In this document: one piece after another, positions 25,335-33,414 of the stretch | Numbering within the stretch: the stretch's first letter is position 1 | Layout of the letters: every line of letters begins with the position of its first letter | Source of the DNA: Kribbella solani | Lineage (GTDB): Bacteria > Actinomycetota > Actinomycetes > Propionibacteriales > Kribbellaceae | Direction: 5' to 3' | Assembly: GCF_014205295.1 (NCBI RefSeq) | Contig: NZ_JACHNF010000001.1 | Span: 3,348,001-3,412,000 of the forward strand | DNA length: 64,000 nucleotides | Translations under genes and position numbers: made by a program | The notes under the pieces: generated by a model | Told to the model about the DNA's origin: nothing | The model's database searches: none | What the model saw: the letters and a program-made list of their open reading frames with translations, nothing else

Positions 25335-27146
25335 ATGGGAAGTGCGCCCGTCCAGATGCCCTCAGAGCACACTGTCCAAGCGCCGTCGATCGCTGCCCCT
25401 ACCACCCGTGCCCCCGAACGTAGCCGCAATCTCTGGCGACTGCGTCCCTATCTGAAACCGCACCGCTACCGGCTCTCGGTGATGTTCTCCACCGCGATGC
25501 TCGGCGTCGGTGTCAGCCTCGCCATCCCGCTCGTCACCCGGGCCATCATCGACGGGCCGGTCACCCGTCGTGAGCTGAGCCTGCTGGTCCCGCTGGCGCT
25601 GCTGGCGCTCGGGCTGAGCATCTCCGAGGTCATCCTGGTCTGGATGCGCCGCTGGGCGCAGTCCCGGACCGTCAGCGACCTGGAGGCGACCCTCCGGCAC
25701 GACCTGTACGTCCGGCTCCAGTCCCTGCCGATGGAGTTCCACACCAAGTGGCAGAGCGGTCAGCTGCTCTCCCGCGTCACCACGGACCTGTCCACCATCC
25801 GCCGGTTCATGGGCTTCGGTCTGCTGTTCCTGGTGATGAACATCCTCCAGCTGATCGTCGTCACGATCCTGTTGCTCCAGCTGTACTGGCCGCTCGGTCT
25901 GGTCGTCCTGGTGGCCGCCGTACCGATCGTGATGGTGTCGCTGAAGTTCGAGAAGAAGTACCTGCGGATCTCCCGCAAGGTGCAGGACCAGCAGGGTGAC
26001 CTGGCGACCCGGATCGAGGAGTCCGCGCTCGGCTTCCGGGTGATCAAGGCGTTCGGCCGCCGGCCGCACGTCCAGCGCCAGTTCGACGACGAGGCGACCA
26101 CGCTGTACCACACCGAGGTCGAGAAGGTCCGGCTCGCGTCCCGGTTCTGGAGCTTCCTCGGCGTCATCCCGAACCTGACCCTGGTGATCGTGCTGCTGCT
26201 CGGCGCGCTCGCGGTCGGCCGGGAGGCGATCACGCTCGGCACCCTGGTCGCGTTCATCACGCTGATGCTGTCCCTGGTCTGGCCGGTCACCTCGCTCGGC
26301 GCGATCCTGGCGATGGCCCAGGAGGCGATGACCGCGGCGGACCGGATCAGCGAGATCCTGGACACCCACTCGGTGATCAAGTCGGGTCCGGAGGAGCTCA
26401 CCGGCTCCCGCGGCCACCTGCGCTTCGAGCACGTCGGCTTCCGGTTCTCCGACGACGACACCGAGGTACTGCACGACATCAACCTGGACCTGACCCCGGG
26501 TACCACCCTCGCCCTGGTCGGTGCCACCGGTTCCGGTAAGACCACGCTGACCGCGCTGGTCCCCCGGCTGTACGACGTGACGGCGGGCCGGATCACCATC
26601 GACGGCCACGACGTCCGGGACCTGACCCTGGTGTCCCTGCGTACCGCGGTCGCCTCCGCGTTCGACGACCCGACGCTGTTCTCGATGAGCGTCCGGGAGA
26701 ACCTGACGCTGGGCCGGCCGGATGCGACCGACGACGAGGTGCAGCAAGCACTGGAGGTCGCACAGGCCCAGTTCGCCAACGAGCTGCCGTGGGGGCTCGA
26801 GACCCGCGTCGGTGAGCAGGGCATGTCGCTGTCGGGTGGCCAGCGTCAGCGTCTCGCGCTGGCACGGGCAGTACTCGCCAAACCGGCCGTACTGGTGCTG
26901 GACGACACGCTGTCCGCGCTGGACGTACACACCGAAGCACTGGTCGAGGAAGCACTCCGGAACGTGCTGTCCGACACCACCGGCATCGTGGTCGCGCACC
27001 GAGCTTCCACAGTGATGCTGGCCGACCAGGTCGCGCTACTGCAGCACGGCACGATCACCCACGTAGGAACCCACCAGGAGCTGCTCGCGACAGTACCGGC
27101 CTACCGCCACTTGCTAGCAGCAGAGGAAGAGGAGGTGCCCGCATGA
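25335..27146 (+). CDS. ABC exporter half-transporter A (degenerate catalytic site)
   Basis: The 603-residue protein joins six membrane helices (about 45-330) to an ATPase domain. Walker A GATGSGKTT starts near residue 394, the signature LSGGQRQ near 498, and Walker B reads VLVLDD near 517. The catalytic glutamate after Walker B is replaced by aspartate (LDDTLSALD), which marks the degenerate site of heterodimeric exporters such as TM287/288 and BmrCD. The stop overlaps the partner's ATG by 4 bp. The pair probably exports a lipid, drug or peptide; the substrate is unknown. Confidence 0.92.
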   Translation: MGSAPVQMPSEHTVQAPSIAAPTTRAPERSRNLWRLRPYLKPHRYRLSVMFSTAMLGVGVSLAIPLVTRAIIDGPVTRRELSLLVPLALLALGLSISEVILVWMRRWAQSRTVSDLEATLRHDLYVRLQSLPMEFHTKWQSGQLLSRVTTDLSTIRRFMGFGLLFLVMNILQLIVVTILLLQLYWPLGLVVLVAAVPIVMVSLKFEKKYLRISRKVQDQQGDLATRIEESALGFRVIKAFGRRPHVQRQFDDEATTLYHTEVEKVRLASRFWSFLGVIPNLTLVIVLLLGALAVGREAITLGTLVAFITLMLSLVWPVTSLGAILAMAQEAMTAADRISEILDTHSVIKSGPEELTGSRGHLRFEHVGFRFSDDDTEVLHDINLDLTPGTTLALVGATGSGKTTLTALVPRLYDVTAGRITIDGHDVRDLTLVSLRTAVASAFDDPTLFSMSVRENLTLGRPDATDDEVQQALEVAQAQFANELPWGLETRVGEQGMSLSGGQRQRLALARAVLAKPAVLVLDDTLSALDVHTEALVEEALRNVLSDTTGIVVAHRASTVMLADQVALLQHGTITHVGTHQELLATVPAYRHLLAAEEEEVPA

Positions 27147-29017
27147 CAACGACTCAGCAAACACCTCCTCCTGACGACGCCAAGGATCAGCCGGAGGAAC
27201 AGGAGCAGACCTGGCGGGGGATGTTCGAGGAGGACCCCGACCGGGAGATCTCCCGGGCGACCAGCATCCGGCTGAAGGAGGACTCGCGGAAGCTGCTCGG
27301 TGAGTTGCTCCGGCCGTACCAGAAGCTGATCTGGCTGCTGATCGTGATCGTGGTCGTCGAGAACGGCGCCCGGCTGGCAGTGCCGTACCTGGTGCACCTG
27401 GGGATCGACAACGGCATCCCGCCGATCCTGGCCGGTGAGGGGTCGCGGGAGCTGATCACGATCGTGATCGCGGTGTTCGCGTCGGCGTTGCTGCAGGCGT
27501 GGGCGCGGCAGCTGTTCCTGATGCGGTCCGGCCGGCTCGGGCAGACCATTCTGCTCGGGCTGCGGCGGAGGGTGTTCGACCACTTCCAGCGGCTCAGCCC
27601 GGCGTTCCACGACAAGTTCACGTCCGGCCGGGTGATCTCCCGGCTCACCTCGGACGTGCAGGTGATCGACGAGATGCTGGCGAACGGTTTCGACGGTCTG
27701 GTCACCGCCGTCCTGACCCTGGTCGGTACGGCGATCCTGCTGCTCACCCTGGACGTCAAGCTCGGGCTGATCGCCCTGCTGTCGTTCCCGGCGCTGCTCA
27801 TCCTGACTGCCTGGTTCCGGAAGCGGTCCGCTGTCGTGTACCGGCAGACCCGCGAGGCGGTCGTACTCGTCATCGTGCACTTCGTCGAGTCGATGACCGG
27901 CATCCGCGCGGTCCAGGCGTTCCGGCGGGAGCCGCGCAACGAGGAGATCTTCCACGGCGTCAACGACCGCTACCGGAAGGCGAACCTGAAGTCGTTCCAG
28001 CTGAACGCGATCTTCATGCCGTCGATCAAGGGCGTCGGCAACATCACCATCGTCGCGATCCTGGCGTACGGCGGCTACCAGGCGTACCACGGGCACGTCA
28101 CCGTCGGCGTACTGACCGCCTTCCTGCTCTACCTGCGGCAGTTCTTCGAGCCGCTGCAGGACATCTCGCAGTTCTACAACACGTTCCTGTCCGCGTCGGC
28201 GGCCCTGGAGAAGCTGTCCGGCGTACTGAACGAGACCCCGGACGTACCGGAGCCGATCAAGCCGGTGCAGCCGGCCAAGCCCCGGGGTCACCTGGAGCTG
28301 CGGAAGGTCCGGTTCGAGTACGTGGACGGCGTACCCGTACTGCCCGGTCTGGACCTGGATGTGCCGGCTGGTCAGACCCTGGCCCTGGTCGGTACGACAG
28401 GCGCCGGCAAGACCACGATTGCCAAGCTGGTGTCCCGGTTCTACGACCCGACCAGCGGGCAGGTACTGCTGGACGGCGCGGACCTCCGTGACCTGGCTGA
28501 GGACGACCTGCGCGAGCGGGTGGTGATGGTGACGCAGGAGAACTTCCTGTTCACCGGATCGGTCGCCGACAACATCCGGTTCGGCAAGCCGGATGCCACG
28601 ATGGAGGAGGTCGTCGAAGCCGCCAAGGTGATCGGCGCGCACGACTTCATCAGTGCACTGCCGCACGGGTACGACACCGCGGTCGAGAAGCGCGGCTCGC
28701 GGTTGTCGGCCGGTCAGCGCCAGCTGGTCGCGTTCGCGCGGGCGTTCCTGGCCAACCCGTCGGTGCTGATCCTGGACGAGGCGACGTCCAGCCTGGACAT
28801 CCCCAGCGAACGGCTGATCCAGCGGGCGCTGAAGACGATCCTGGCGGACCGGACCGCGATCGTGATCGCGCACCGGTTGTCCACCGTCGAGACCGCCGAC
28901 CGCGTCCTGGTCCTCGAGTACGGGCAGATCATCGAGGACGGTTCACCCGACCACCTCATCACCGTCGACGGTCACTACGCCGGCCTGCACCAGGCCTGGG
29001 AAGAGTCCCTGGCCTGA
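27143..29017 (+). CDS. ABC exporter half-transporter B (canonical catalytic site)
   Basis: The 624-residue half-transporter has an N-terminal acidic extension of about 50 residues, six membrane helices, and an ATPase with Walker A GTTGAGKTT (about 416), signature LSAGQRQ (about 521) and Walker B VLILDEATSSLD (about 541) with the catalytic glutamate. The signature has alanine in place of the usual second-position glycine. Because each site uses Walker motifs of one chain and the signature of the other, the degenerate site pairs the aspartate of half-transporter A with this LSAGQ. A strong hairpin follows the gene. Confidence 0.92.
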   Translation: MTTTQQTPPPDDAKDQPEEQEQTWRGMFEEDPDREISRATSIRLKEDSRKLLGELLRPYQKLIWLLIVIVVVENGARLAVPYLVHLGIDNGIPPILAGEGSRELITIVIAVFASALLQAWARQLFLMRSGRLGQTILLGLRRRVFDHFQRLSPAFHDKFTSGRVISRLTSDVQVIDEMLANGFDGLVTAVLTLVGTAILLLTLDVKLGLIALLSFPALLILTAWFRKRSAVVYRQTREAVVLVIVHFVESMTGIRAVQAFRREPRNEEIFHGVNDRYRKANLKSFQLNAIFMPSIKGVGNITIVAILAYGGYQAYHGHVTVGVLTAFLLYLRQFFEPLQDISQFYNTFLSASAALEKLSGVLNETPDVPEPIKPVQPAKPRGHLELRKVRFEYVDGVPVLPGLDLDVPAGQTLALVGTTGAGKTTIAKLVSRFYDPTSGQVLLDGADLRDLAEDDLRERVVMVTQENFLFTGSVADNIRFGKPDATMEEVVEAAKVIGAHDFISALPHGYDTAVEKRGSRLSAGQRQLVAFARAFLANPSVLILDEATSSLDIPSERLIQRALKTILADRTAIVIAHRLSTVETADRVLVLEYGQIIEDGSPDHLITVDGHYAGLHQAWEESLA

Positions 29018-29030
29018 ACCGCTCCATCCG

Positions 29031-29064
29031 GTGCGGGCGCGTGGAGTCATCCACGCGCCCGCAC
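29031..29064 (+). terminator. terminator of the ABC exporter operon
   Basis: A perfect 14-bp stem (GTGCGGGCGCGTGG with its complement) encloses a six-base loop, 13 bp past the stop codon of the second ABC gene. No T-run follows. Confidence 0.7.
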
Positions 29065-29097
29065 TGCATTGTCGGAGCACTGCCCTAGGTTGAGGAC

Positions 29098-30249
29098 ATG
29101 CTGACGACACTGGCAGTGGACAACTACCGGTCACTGCGCCGAATCGTCATGCCATTGCACGGGCTGAACGTGGTGACCGGAGCCAACGGGTCCGGCAAGT
29201 CCAGCCTGTACCGTGCACTCCGGCTGTTGTCGGACGCCTCCAGGAACGGCGCGGTCGCCGCACTGGCGCGGGAGGGCGGTCTGCAGTCGACGCTGTGGGC
29301 CGGGCCCGAACATGTCCGGAAGGACCGTCCGGCTCAAGGCACGCGGCGGACCGGTCCGGTGACCTTGCGGATGGGCTTCGCCGGTGACGACTACGGCTAT
29401 CTGATGGATCTAGGGCTGCCGATACCGCACGGCTCGGAGTTCGACCTCGATCCGGAGATCAAGCGGGAGGCGCTGTGGGCCGGGCCGTTCCTGCGCCCGG
29501 CCGCACTGCTGGTCGAGCGCAACAACCGCGACGTACGCATCCGGTCCGGCAGTGGCGAGTGGCAGCGCTCGGGTCATCAGCTGCAGACGTTCGACAGCAT
29601 GCTGAGTGAGTTCGCCGATCCGGAGCGCGCGCCGGAGCTGCTGGTCGTACGGGACAGGATGCGCGGCTGGCGGTTCTACGACCACTTCCGTACTGACACG
29701 GAGGCGCCGGCCCGGCGAGTCCAGATCGGTACGCGGACCGCCGTGCTGGCTCCGGATGGCTCCGACCTGGCCGCTGCGCTGCAGACGATCAAGGAGCTCA
29801 GCCCACGCGGCACTGTCGAAGACGCGGTTGAGCTGGGGTTTCCTGGCAGTCGCGTGGAGGTCGTCAACAGCGCGGGTCGTTTCGAGGTGGCGTTTCACCA
29901 GAGCGGTCTGTTGCGGCCGCTGTCCGGAGCCGAGCTGTCCGACGGCACCCTCCGGTACCTGCTGTGGGTCGCGGCGCTACTTACACCGCGACCACCGGAC
30001 CTACTCGTACTCAACGAGCCTGAGACCAGCCTCCACCCCGACCTACTGCCTGCACTGGCCAATCTGGTGGTGACCGCGGCCAAAGAGGCGCAGGTCATCG
30101 TGGTGACGCACTCGCGACCGTTCATCGCATCGCTCGAGGCCCTGTCCCCCGAGCTGCAGACACTCGAGCTGATCAAGGACGCCGGTGCAACCACCATCGA
30201 CGGCCAGCGACCGCTGGACGAGCCGCCGTGGAAGTGGCCGTCGCGCTAG
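29098..30249 (+). CDS. AAA/SMC-like ATPase (AAA_21 family, RecF-like head)
   Basis: This 383-residue protein starts LTTLAVDNYRSLRRIVMPLHGLNVVTGANGSGKSS, the first strand and Walker A (about 27-36) of RecF/SMC-type ATPases. A signature-like LSDGTLRYLLW (about 275) and a Walker B of LLVLNEPETSLHP (about 305), followed by VIVVTHSRPFI, complete the head. The Walker B aspartate is replaced by asparagine. There is no coiled-coil arm and no TOPRIM domain, so it is not an OLD nuclease. Such stand-alone ATPases are poorly characterised; a role in DNA repair or defence cannot be told. Its stop shares CTAG with the convergent gene. Confidence 0.85.
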   Translation: MLTTLAVDNYRSLRRIVMPLHGLNVVTGANGSGKSSLYRALRLLSDASRNGAVAALAREGGLQSTLWAGPEHVRKDRPAQGTRRTGPVTLRMGFAGDDYGYLMDLGLPIPHGSEFDLDPEIKREALWAGPFLRPAALLVERNNRDVRIRSGSGEWQRSGHQLQTFDSMLSEFADPERAPELLVVRDRMRGWRFYDHFRTDTEAPARRVQIGTRTAVLAPDGSDLAAALQTIKELSPRGTVEDAVELGFPGSRVEVVNSAGRFEVAFHQSGLLRPLSGAELSDGTLRYLLWVAALLTPRPPDLLVLNEPETSLHPDLLPALANLVVTAAKEAQVIVVTHSRPFIASLEALSPELQTLELIKDAGATTIDGQRPLDEPPWKWPSR

Positions 30250-31082
30250 GCCTTCACGCTCTCGAAGCGCACCAGGATCACAGAGCCGGCAGCGGAGAGC
30301 AGGAAGCCGAGAATCGCGGCAGGCCACCAGCCGTTGCGTACGGCGTCATCCAGTACGAACACACCGACCGCGGCCGGAGTGATGGTCTGCAGCGCGATCA
30401 TCGGCGTGGTCGCCAGCGTCACCGAGCCGCGCTGCAACGCCAACGAGTACAGGATGAACGCGAGCGCCCCGCTGATCGGCAGCGTGTACGACGTCGGGCT
30501 GTGCAGCAGCTCGCTCAACGAACCGTCGCGGAGCAAGCGCGCCGAGATGGCCACCCCGGCGTACCCGAGACCGGCCAGTAGCCCGAGCAGTGCGGTCGAG
30601 ACGCCATGCTGCGATCTGCTGGCGAGCGCACCGAGTACAGCGATGACGACCAGCCCGACAATGACGCCAATCGTCAGTCCGTGATGCTGCGCGCTCGCAC
30701 CGGCGTCTCCGGCCGACACGGCGAGCAGGCCGAGGCCGATACACACCGCTATCACCGCGGACCACTCCAGCGCACTGAGTTGGTCCGACATCAACCGGGT
30801 GGCCAGCAATGCAGTGACAACCAGACTGACCGCGATGCCCGCTTGAGCCAGGTACAGCGGGAGCAGGCGCAGTGCGACGAAGTGCAGTCCGAAACCGGCC
30901 AGGTTCAGTACCAGTGCCGCGAGGAACGCCGGCTGCTTGAGCAGCGCGACTATGAACCCACCGAGCCGTCGCGGATCCAGCTCCGACTCGGTCGGTACCT
31001 TCCGCGAACCGACAGCCTGCAGGATCGCGGCCACACCGAACAGCGCCGCGGCACCGAGCGCCGCGCCCAGACCGAGCAGCAC
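30246..31082 (-). CDS. DMT-superfamily (EamA/SMR-like) membrane transporter
   Basis: The 278-residue protein has nine to ten hydrophobic helices with the internal duplication typical of DMT transporters: the first half begins LGAALGAAALFGVAAILQAVGSRKVP, the second LLGLLAGLGYAGVAISARLL. The start is GTG 31082, which shares its G with the TAG stop of the phospholipid-synthase-like gene, so the two are translationally coupled. Co-expression with a phosphatidylcholine-synthase-like enzyme could point to choline or lipid-precursor movement, which is inference only. Confidence 0.8.
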   Translation of the reverse strand: MLLGLGAALGAAALFGVAAILQAVGSRKVPTESELDPRRLGGFIVALLKQPAFLAALVLNLAGFGLHFVALRLLPLYLAQAGIAVSLVVTALLATRLMSDQLSALEWSAVIAVCIGLGLLAVSAGDAGASAQHHGLTIGVIVGLVVIAVLGALASRSQHGVSTALLGLLAGLGYAGVAISARLLRDGSLSELLHSPTSYTLPISGALAFILYSLALQRGSVTLATTPMIALQTITPAAVGVFVLDDAVRNGWWPAAILGFLLSAAGSVILVRFESVKA

Positions 31083-31804
31083 TACGCGACGACCCTACGG
31101 CGCCACGTGAGATACAAGCTGAGTGCGCCGTAGTACACCAGGTACGACAGTGAGACCGCGACGACAATCGGGTTCGGGTGGGGCATCTGCGCCAGCAGTA
31201 CGGCGTACGAGGCCAGCCAGATCGCAGTAGTCAGCAGGTTCAGTGACCGGAACGCCTTGGTCCGCGACGGGTACACGTACTTCACCGGGACGAACACCAG
31301 CACCGAGAACAGCACCAGGAGTACGCCGGTTGCCGTCGGAGTGAGACCGAGCACCACCACGTAGAACGCGACCACGTTCCAGTAGCTGGGGAACCCGAGG
31401 AAGAAGTGGTCCTCCGTCTTCGCGTCGACCCGGCAGAACTGGTAGCTCGACGCCAGCAGGGGCAGCGCGCCCAGCACCGCACCCCAGGCACCCGACGGCA
31501 GGTACCCACCGGTCCACAGCAGTACGATCGGCGCGAACGCGTACGTCAGGTAGTCGACGATGTTGTCCAGCATCGCGCCGTCGAACCACGGGATCGTTTC
31601 CTTTACCCGTAGCCGGCGCGCCAGCATCCCGTCGGTACCGTCGATCACCAGGGCGGCCAGCCCCAGCCAGAGGGCACGGACCGCGTCGCCGTCGATGGCG
31701 GCGATCACGATCAGCAGCGCGAGCACCGTTCCGCTCGCGGTATAGGCGTGCAGTGCAAGTCCGGCCAGACGCAACCGCGTCGACCCGACGAACGGTTCCC
31801 GCAC
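31082..31804 (-). CDS. pcs: CDP-alcohol phosphatidyltransferase, phosphatidylcholine synthase-like
   Basis: The 240-residue protein has about seven membrane helices and a CDP-alcohol phosphotransferase motif: DGTDGMLAR, then twelve residues, then GAMLDNIVD. The 12-residue gap between AR and G is the form described for phosphatidylcholine synthase (Pcs), which joins CDP-diacylglycerol directly to choline; most relatives have eight. The remaining body (FCRVDAKTEDHFFLGFPSYWN) also resembles Pcs. The GTG start at 31804 has no obvious ribosome site. It is coupled to a DMT transporter downstream. Confidence 0.75.
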   Translation of the reverse strand: MREPFVGSTRLRLAGLALHAYTASGTVLALLIVIAAIDGDAVRALWLGLAALVIDGTDGMLARRLRVKETIPWFDGAMLDNIVDYLTYAFAPIVLLWTGGYLPSGAWGAVLGALPLLASSYQFCRVDAKTEDHFFLGFPSYWNVVAFYVVVLGLTPTATGVLLVLFSVLVFVPVKYVYPSRTKAFRSLNLLTTAIWLASYAVLLAQMPHPNPIVVAVSLSYLVYYGALSLYLTWRRRVVA

Positions 31805-31968
31805 CGCGTCGTGTGTGGTCAGGACAACTCCCGGAACTCAGGCGACGCAGCAGCGCCGGGCCGGGTAGAGGTCAACCCCGCCGCCGCCAGCGTCTCACAA
31901 GCCCGGCTGCTGCCCCGTCACCGACCGTCGACTCGCCCGAGATCTTTGCGCGGACTTAGGGGGCGTCC

Positions 31969-31990
31969 GGCCACCCCGGCCGGGGTGGCC
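31969..31990 (-). terminator. palindromic hairpin after the F420-type oxidoreductase gene
   Basis: GGCCACCCC and GGGGTGGCC flank a GGCC core, nine bases past the stop codon of the downstream end of the gene at 32000. The stem is very stable but has no T-run. Confidence 0.55.
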
Positions 31991-31999
31991 GCCCGTTGC

Positions 32000-32440
32000 C
32001 TACTTGACCGCGTCGAGCAGGAAGATCGGGATCTTCCGGGTGGTCTTCGTCTTGTAGTCCGCGTACGGCGGGTACGCGTCGACGCCGCGAACCCACCACT
32101 CGTCGTACTCCGCGCCATCGATCTCGCGGGCGATGTACTCACCGGTGACGTCGCCGTCCTGCAGCGTCACCTTCGGGTCGGCTTTCAGGTTGTGGTACCA
32201 GACCGGGTTCTGCGGCGCGCCGCCGAGGGACGCGAACGCGGCGTACACGCCGTCCTGCTCGACCCGCATCACCGGCACCTTACGGATCTTGCCGGACTTC
32301 GCGCCGCGCATCGTGATCAGCACGACCTTCATCCCCTGGATGCCCACCACGTCGGTGGTCCCGGCCGCGGTGACCTTCTCCACCTGGTCGCGAACCCAGC
32401 CGGTCGGGCTCGGCACGTACTCGTCGTTGTTCGATGTCAT
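32000..32440 (-). CDS. deazaflavin (F420)-dependent nitroreductase-family protein
   Basis: The 146-residue split-barrel protein matches the DDN family: VVLITMRGAKSGKIRKVPVMRVEQDG, ASLGGAPQNPVWYHNLKADPKV and WWVRGVDAYPPYADYKTKTTRKIPIFLL. In M. tuberculosis Ddn reduces nitroimidazoles and quinones with F420H2. Two in-frame ATGs lie nine bases apart (32449 and 32440); neither has a ribosome site. A TACTAT sequence at 32455-32450 would start a nearly leaderless mRNA at the second, which I use. An 18-bp palindrome (32454-32471) overlaps that promoter. Confidence 0.88.
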   Translation of the reverse strand: MTSNNDEYVPSPTGWVRDQVEKVTAAGTTDVVGIQGMKVVLITMRGAKSGKIRKVPVMRVEQDGVYAAFASLGGAPQNPVWYHNLKADPKVTLQDGDVTGEYIAREIDGAEYDEWWVRGVDAYPPYADYKTKTTRKIPIFLLDAVK

Positions 32441-32453
32441 ACCGGCCATAGTA

Positions 32454-32471
32454 ATGGTGACGCATCACCAT
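32454..32471. promoter_or_regulatory. palindromic operator before the F420-type oxidoreductase
   Basis: ATGGTGA and TCACCAT are perfect 7-bp arms around CGCA. The site lies between two minus-strand genes and overlaps the putative -10 (TACTAT) of the downstream gene. It fits a MarR- or TetR-type dimer. The regulator is not identified. Confidence 0.5.
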
Positions 32472-32482
32472 CGGTATTCGTC

Positions 32483-32917
32483 TCAGAGCGCAGGTGCCAG
32501 CGCGGTCAGCAGCGCCAGCGAGTTGTCCCAGGCGGTAGCCGCCTGGGCAGCCTGCCCGGCCTGCTGCTCCGGCGTGACGTCGAGGCGCTCGAACCCCGAC
32601 TCGACCACCAGCAGACGAGTTCTGTCCGCTTCCGGGGTCAGGGTGAACTCCACCAGGTTCGAGTTCCCCGGAGCAGGCTCCACGCCCGGCTCGACCGCGT
32701 ACCGGTAGGCGAACCGGCGCCCCGGCTCCACCCGCTCGACAAAACCCAGGAACTCGCCGTGCTCGTCCCACCGCAGTGCCATCCGGCCGCCCGGGCGCAG
32801 GTCGATGTCAGCACCACCGAACGCATACCACCTGGCGAGAACCTCCGGCTGCGTCACCGCCGCCCACACCAGCTCCGGCCTGGTATCGACGTACACCTCA
32901 CGTTCAACACTTTCCAT
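32483..32917 (-). CDS. SRPBCC (AHSA1-like) family protein
   Basis: The 144-residue protein has the START-fold pattern VEREVYVDTRPELVWAAVTQPEVLARWYAFGG at its start, EFLGFVERVEPGRRFAYRYAV in the middle and a long C-terminal helix (GQAAQAATAWDNSLALLTAL). AHSA1-like proteins bind hydrophobic ligands or Hsp90-type partners; many bacterial members have no known role. The ATG at 32917 is the only reasonable start. It probably forms a transcription unit with its minus-strand neighbours. Confidence 0.85.
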   Translation of the reverse strand: MESVEREVYVDTRPELVWAAVTQPEVLARWYAFGGADIDLRPGGRMALRWDEHGEFLGFVERVEPGRRFAYRYAVEPGVEPAPGNSNLVEFTLTPEADRTRLLVVESGFERLDVTPEQQAGQAAQAATAWDNSLALLTALAPAL

Positions 32918-32941
32918 GCCGCCATCCTGCCGTACCCGCGG

Positions 32942-33403
32942 TCAGACCTCGCAGGACTGCAGCTGGGTAGCGGTCGCGATCGTCCCCTCGATCCAGCGCC
33001 GGCGGAGGAAGTGCGCCTTCAGCAGGCGGTGCATGCCGTCCAGTACGACCAGCCGGCCGCGATACGCGACCAGGTTGATCGGGAAGTCGAGGTCCGCGTC
33101 CATCACCCGCTGGTAGTGCGCCCGGAAGTTCATCGGGGTCTCCGCGACCTGATGCGGTGTCACCTTGAACCGGTCGCCGTCGAGCTGCCAGAGCGGCAGG
33201 TCGAACATCCAGACCAGGTCCGCGATCTCCACCGGCTCCACCTTCAGGTCGAGCTCCCACAGCTTCGCCAGCTGCCAGCGGTACGGCGGGAACACCTCCC
33301 GCAACGTCTCCGGCATCATCGCGACCAGTTCCTCGAACGACACGTCCGGGGCCGCGCGATCCGCACCGGCACCGAAGGTGTCACCCAGTCCGTCGATCGT
33401 CAC
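32942..33403 (-). CDS. ParB/Srx-like domain protein of unknown function
   Basis: The 153-residue protein begins at GTG 33403. Its centre (WMFDLPLWQLDG to FKVTPHQVAETP) and LVVLDGMHRLLKAHFLRR near residues 117-135 resemble the ParB/sulfiredoxin fold, where the D-G-x-H-R motif binds nucleotide. There is no DNA-binding HTH domain, so it is not a chromosome-partition ParB. Such small proteins may be kinases or nucleases acting on small molecules. The exact function is unknown. Confidence 0.6.
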   Translation of the reverse strand: MTIDGLGDTFGAGADRAAPDVSFEELVAMMPETLREVFPPYRWQLAKLWELDLKVEPVEIADLVWMFDLPLWQLDGDRFKVTPHQVAETPMNFRAHYQRVMDADLDFPINLVAYRGRLVVLDGMHRLLKAHFLRRRWIEGTIATATQLQSCEV

Positions 33404-33414
33404 GACGGAGCAGG

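Noticed and set aside
25362..28873. Long minus-strand frames opposite the two ABC exporter genes
   Set aside because: Low-complexity Arg/Asp/Gln-rich translations without start signals; the plus-strand genes have complete Walker, signature and membrane regions.
29098..30249. OLD-family anti-phage nuclease (AAA plus TOPRIM)
   Set aside because: The protein ends after the ATPase head; there is no TOPRIM domain and no partner helicase or nuclease gene nearby.
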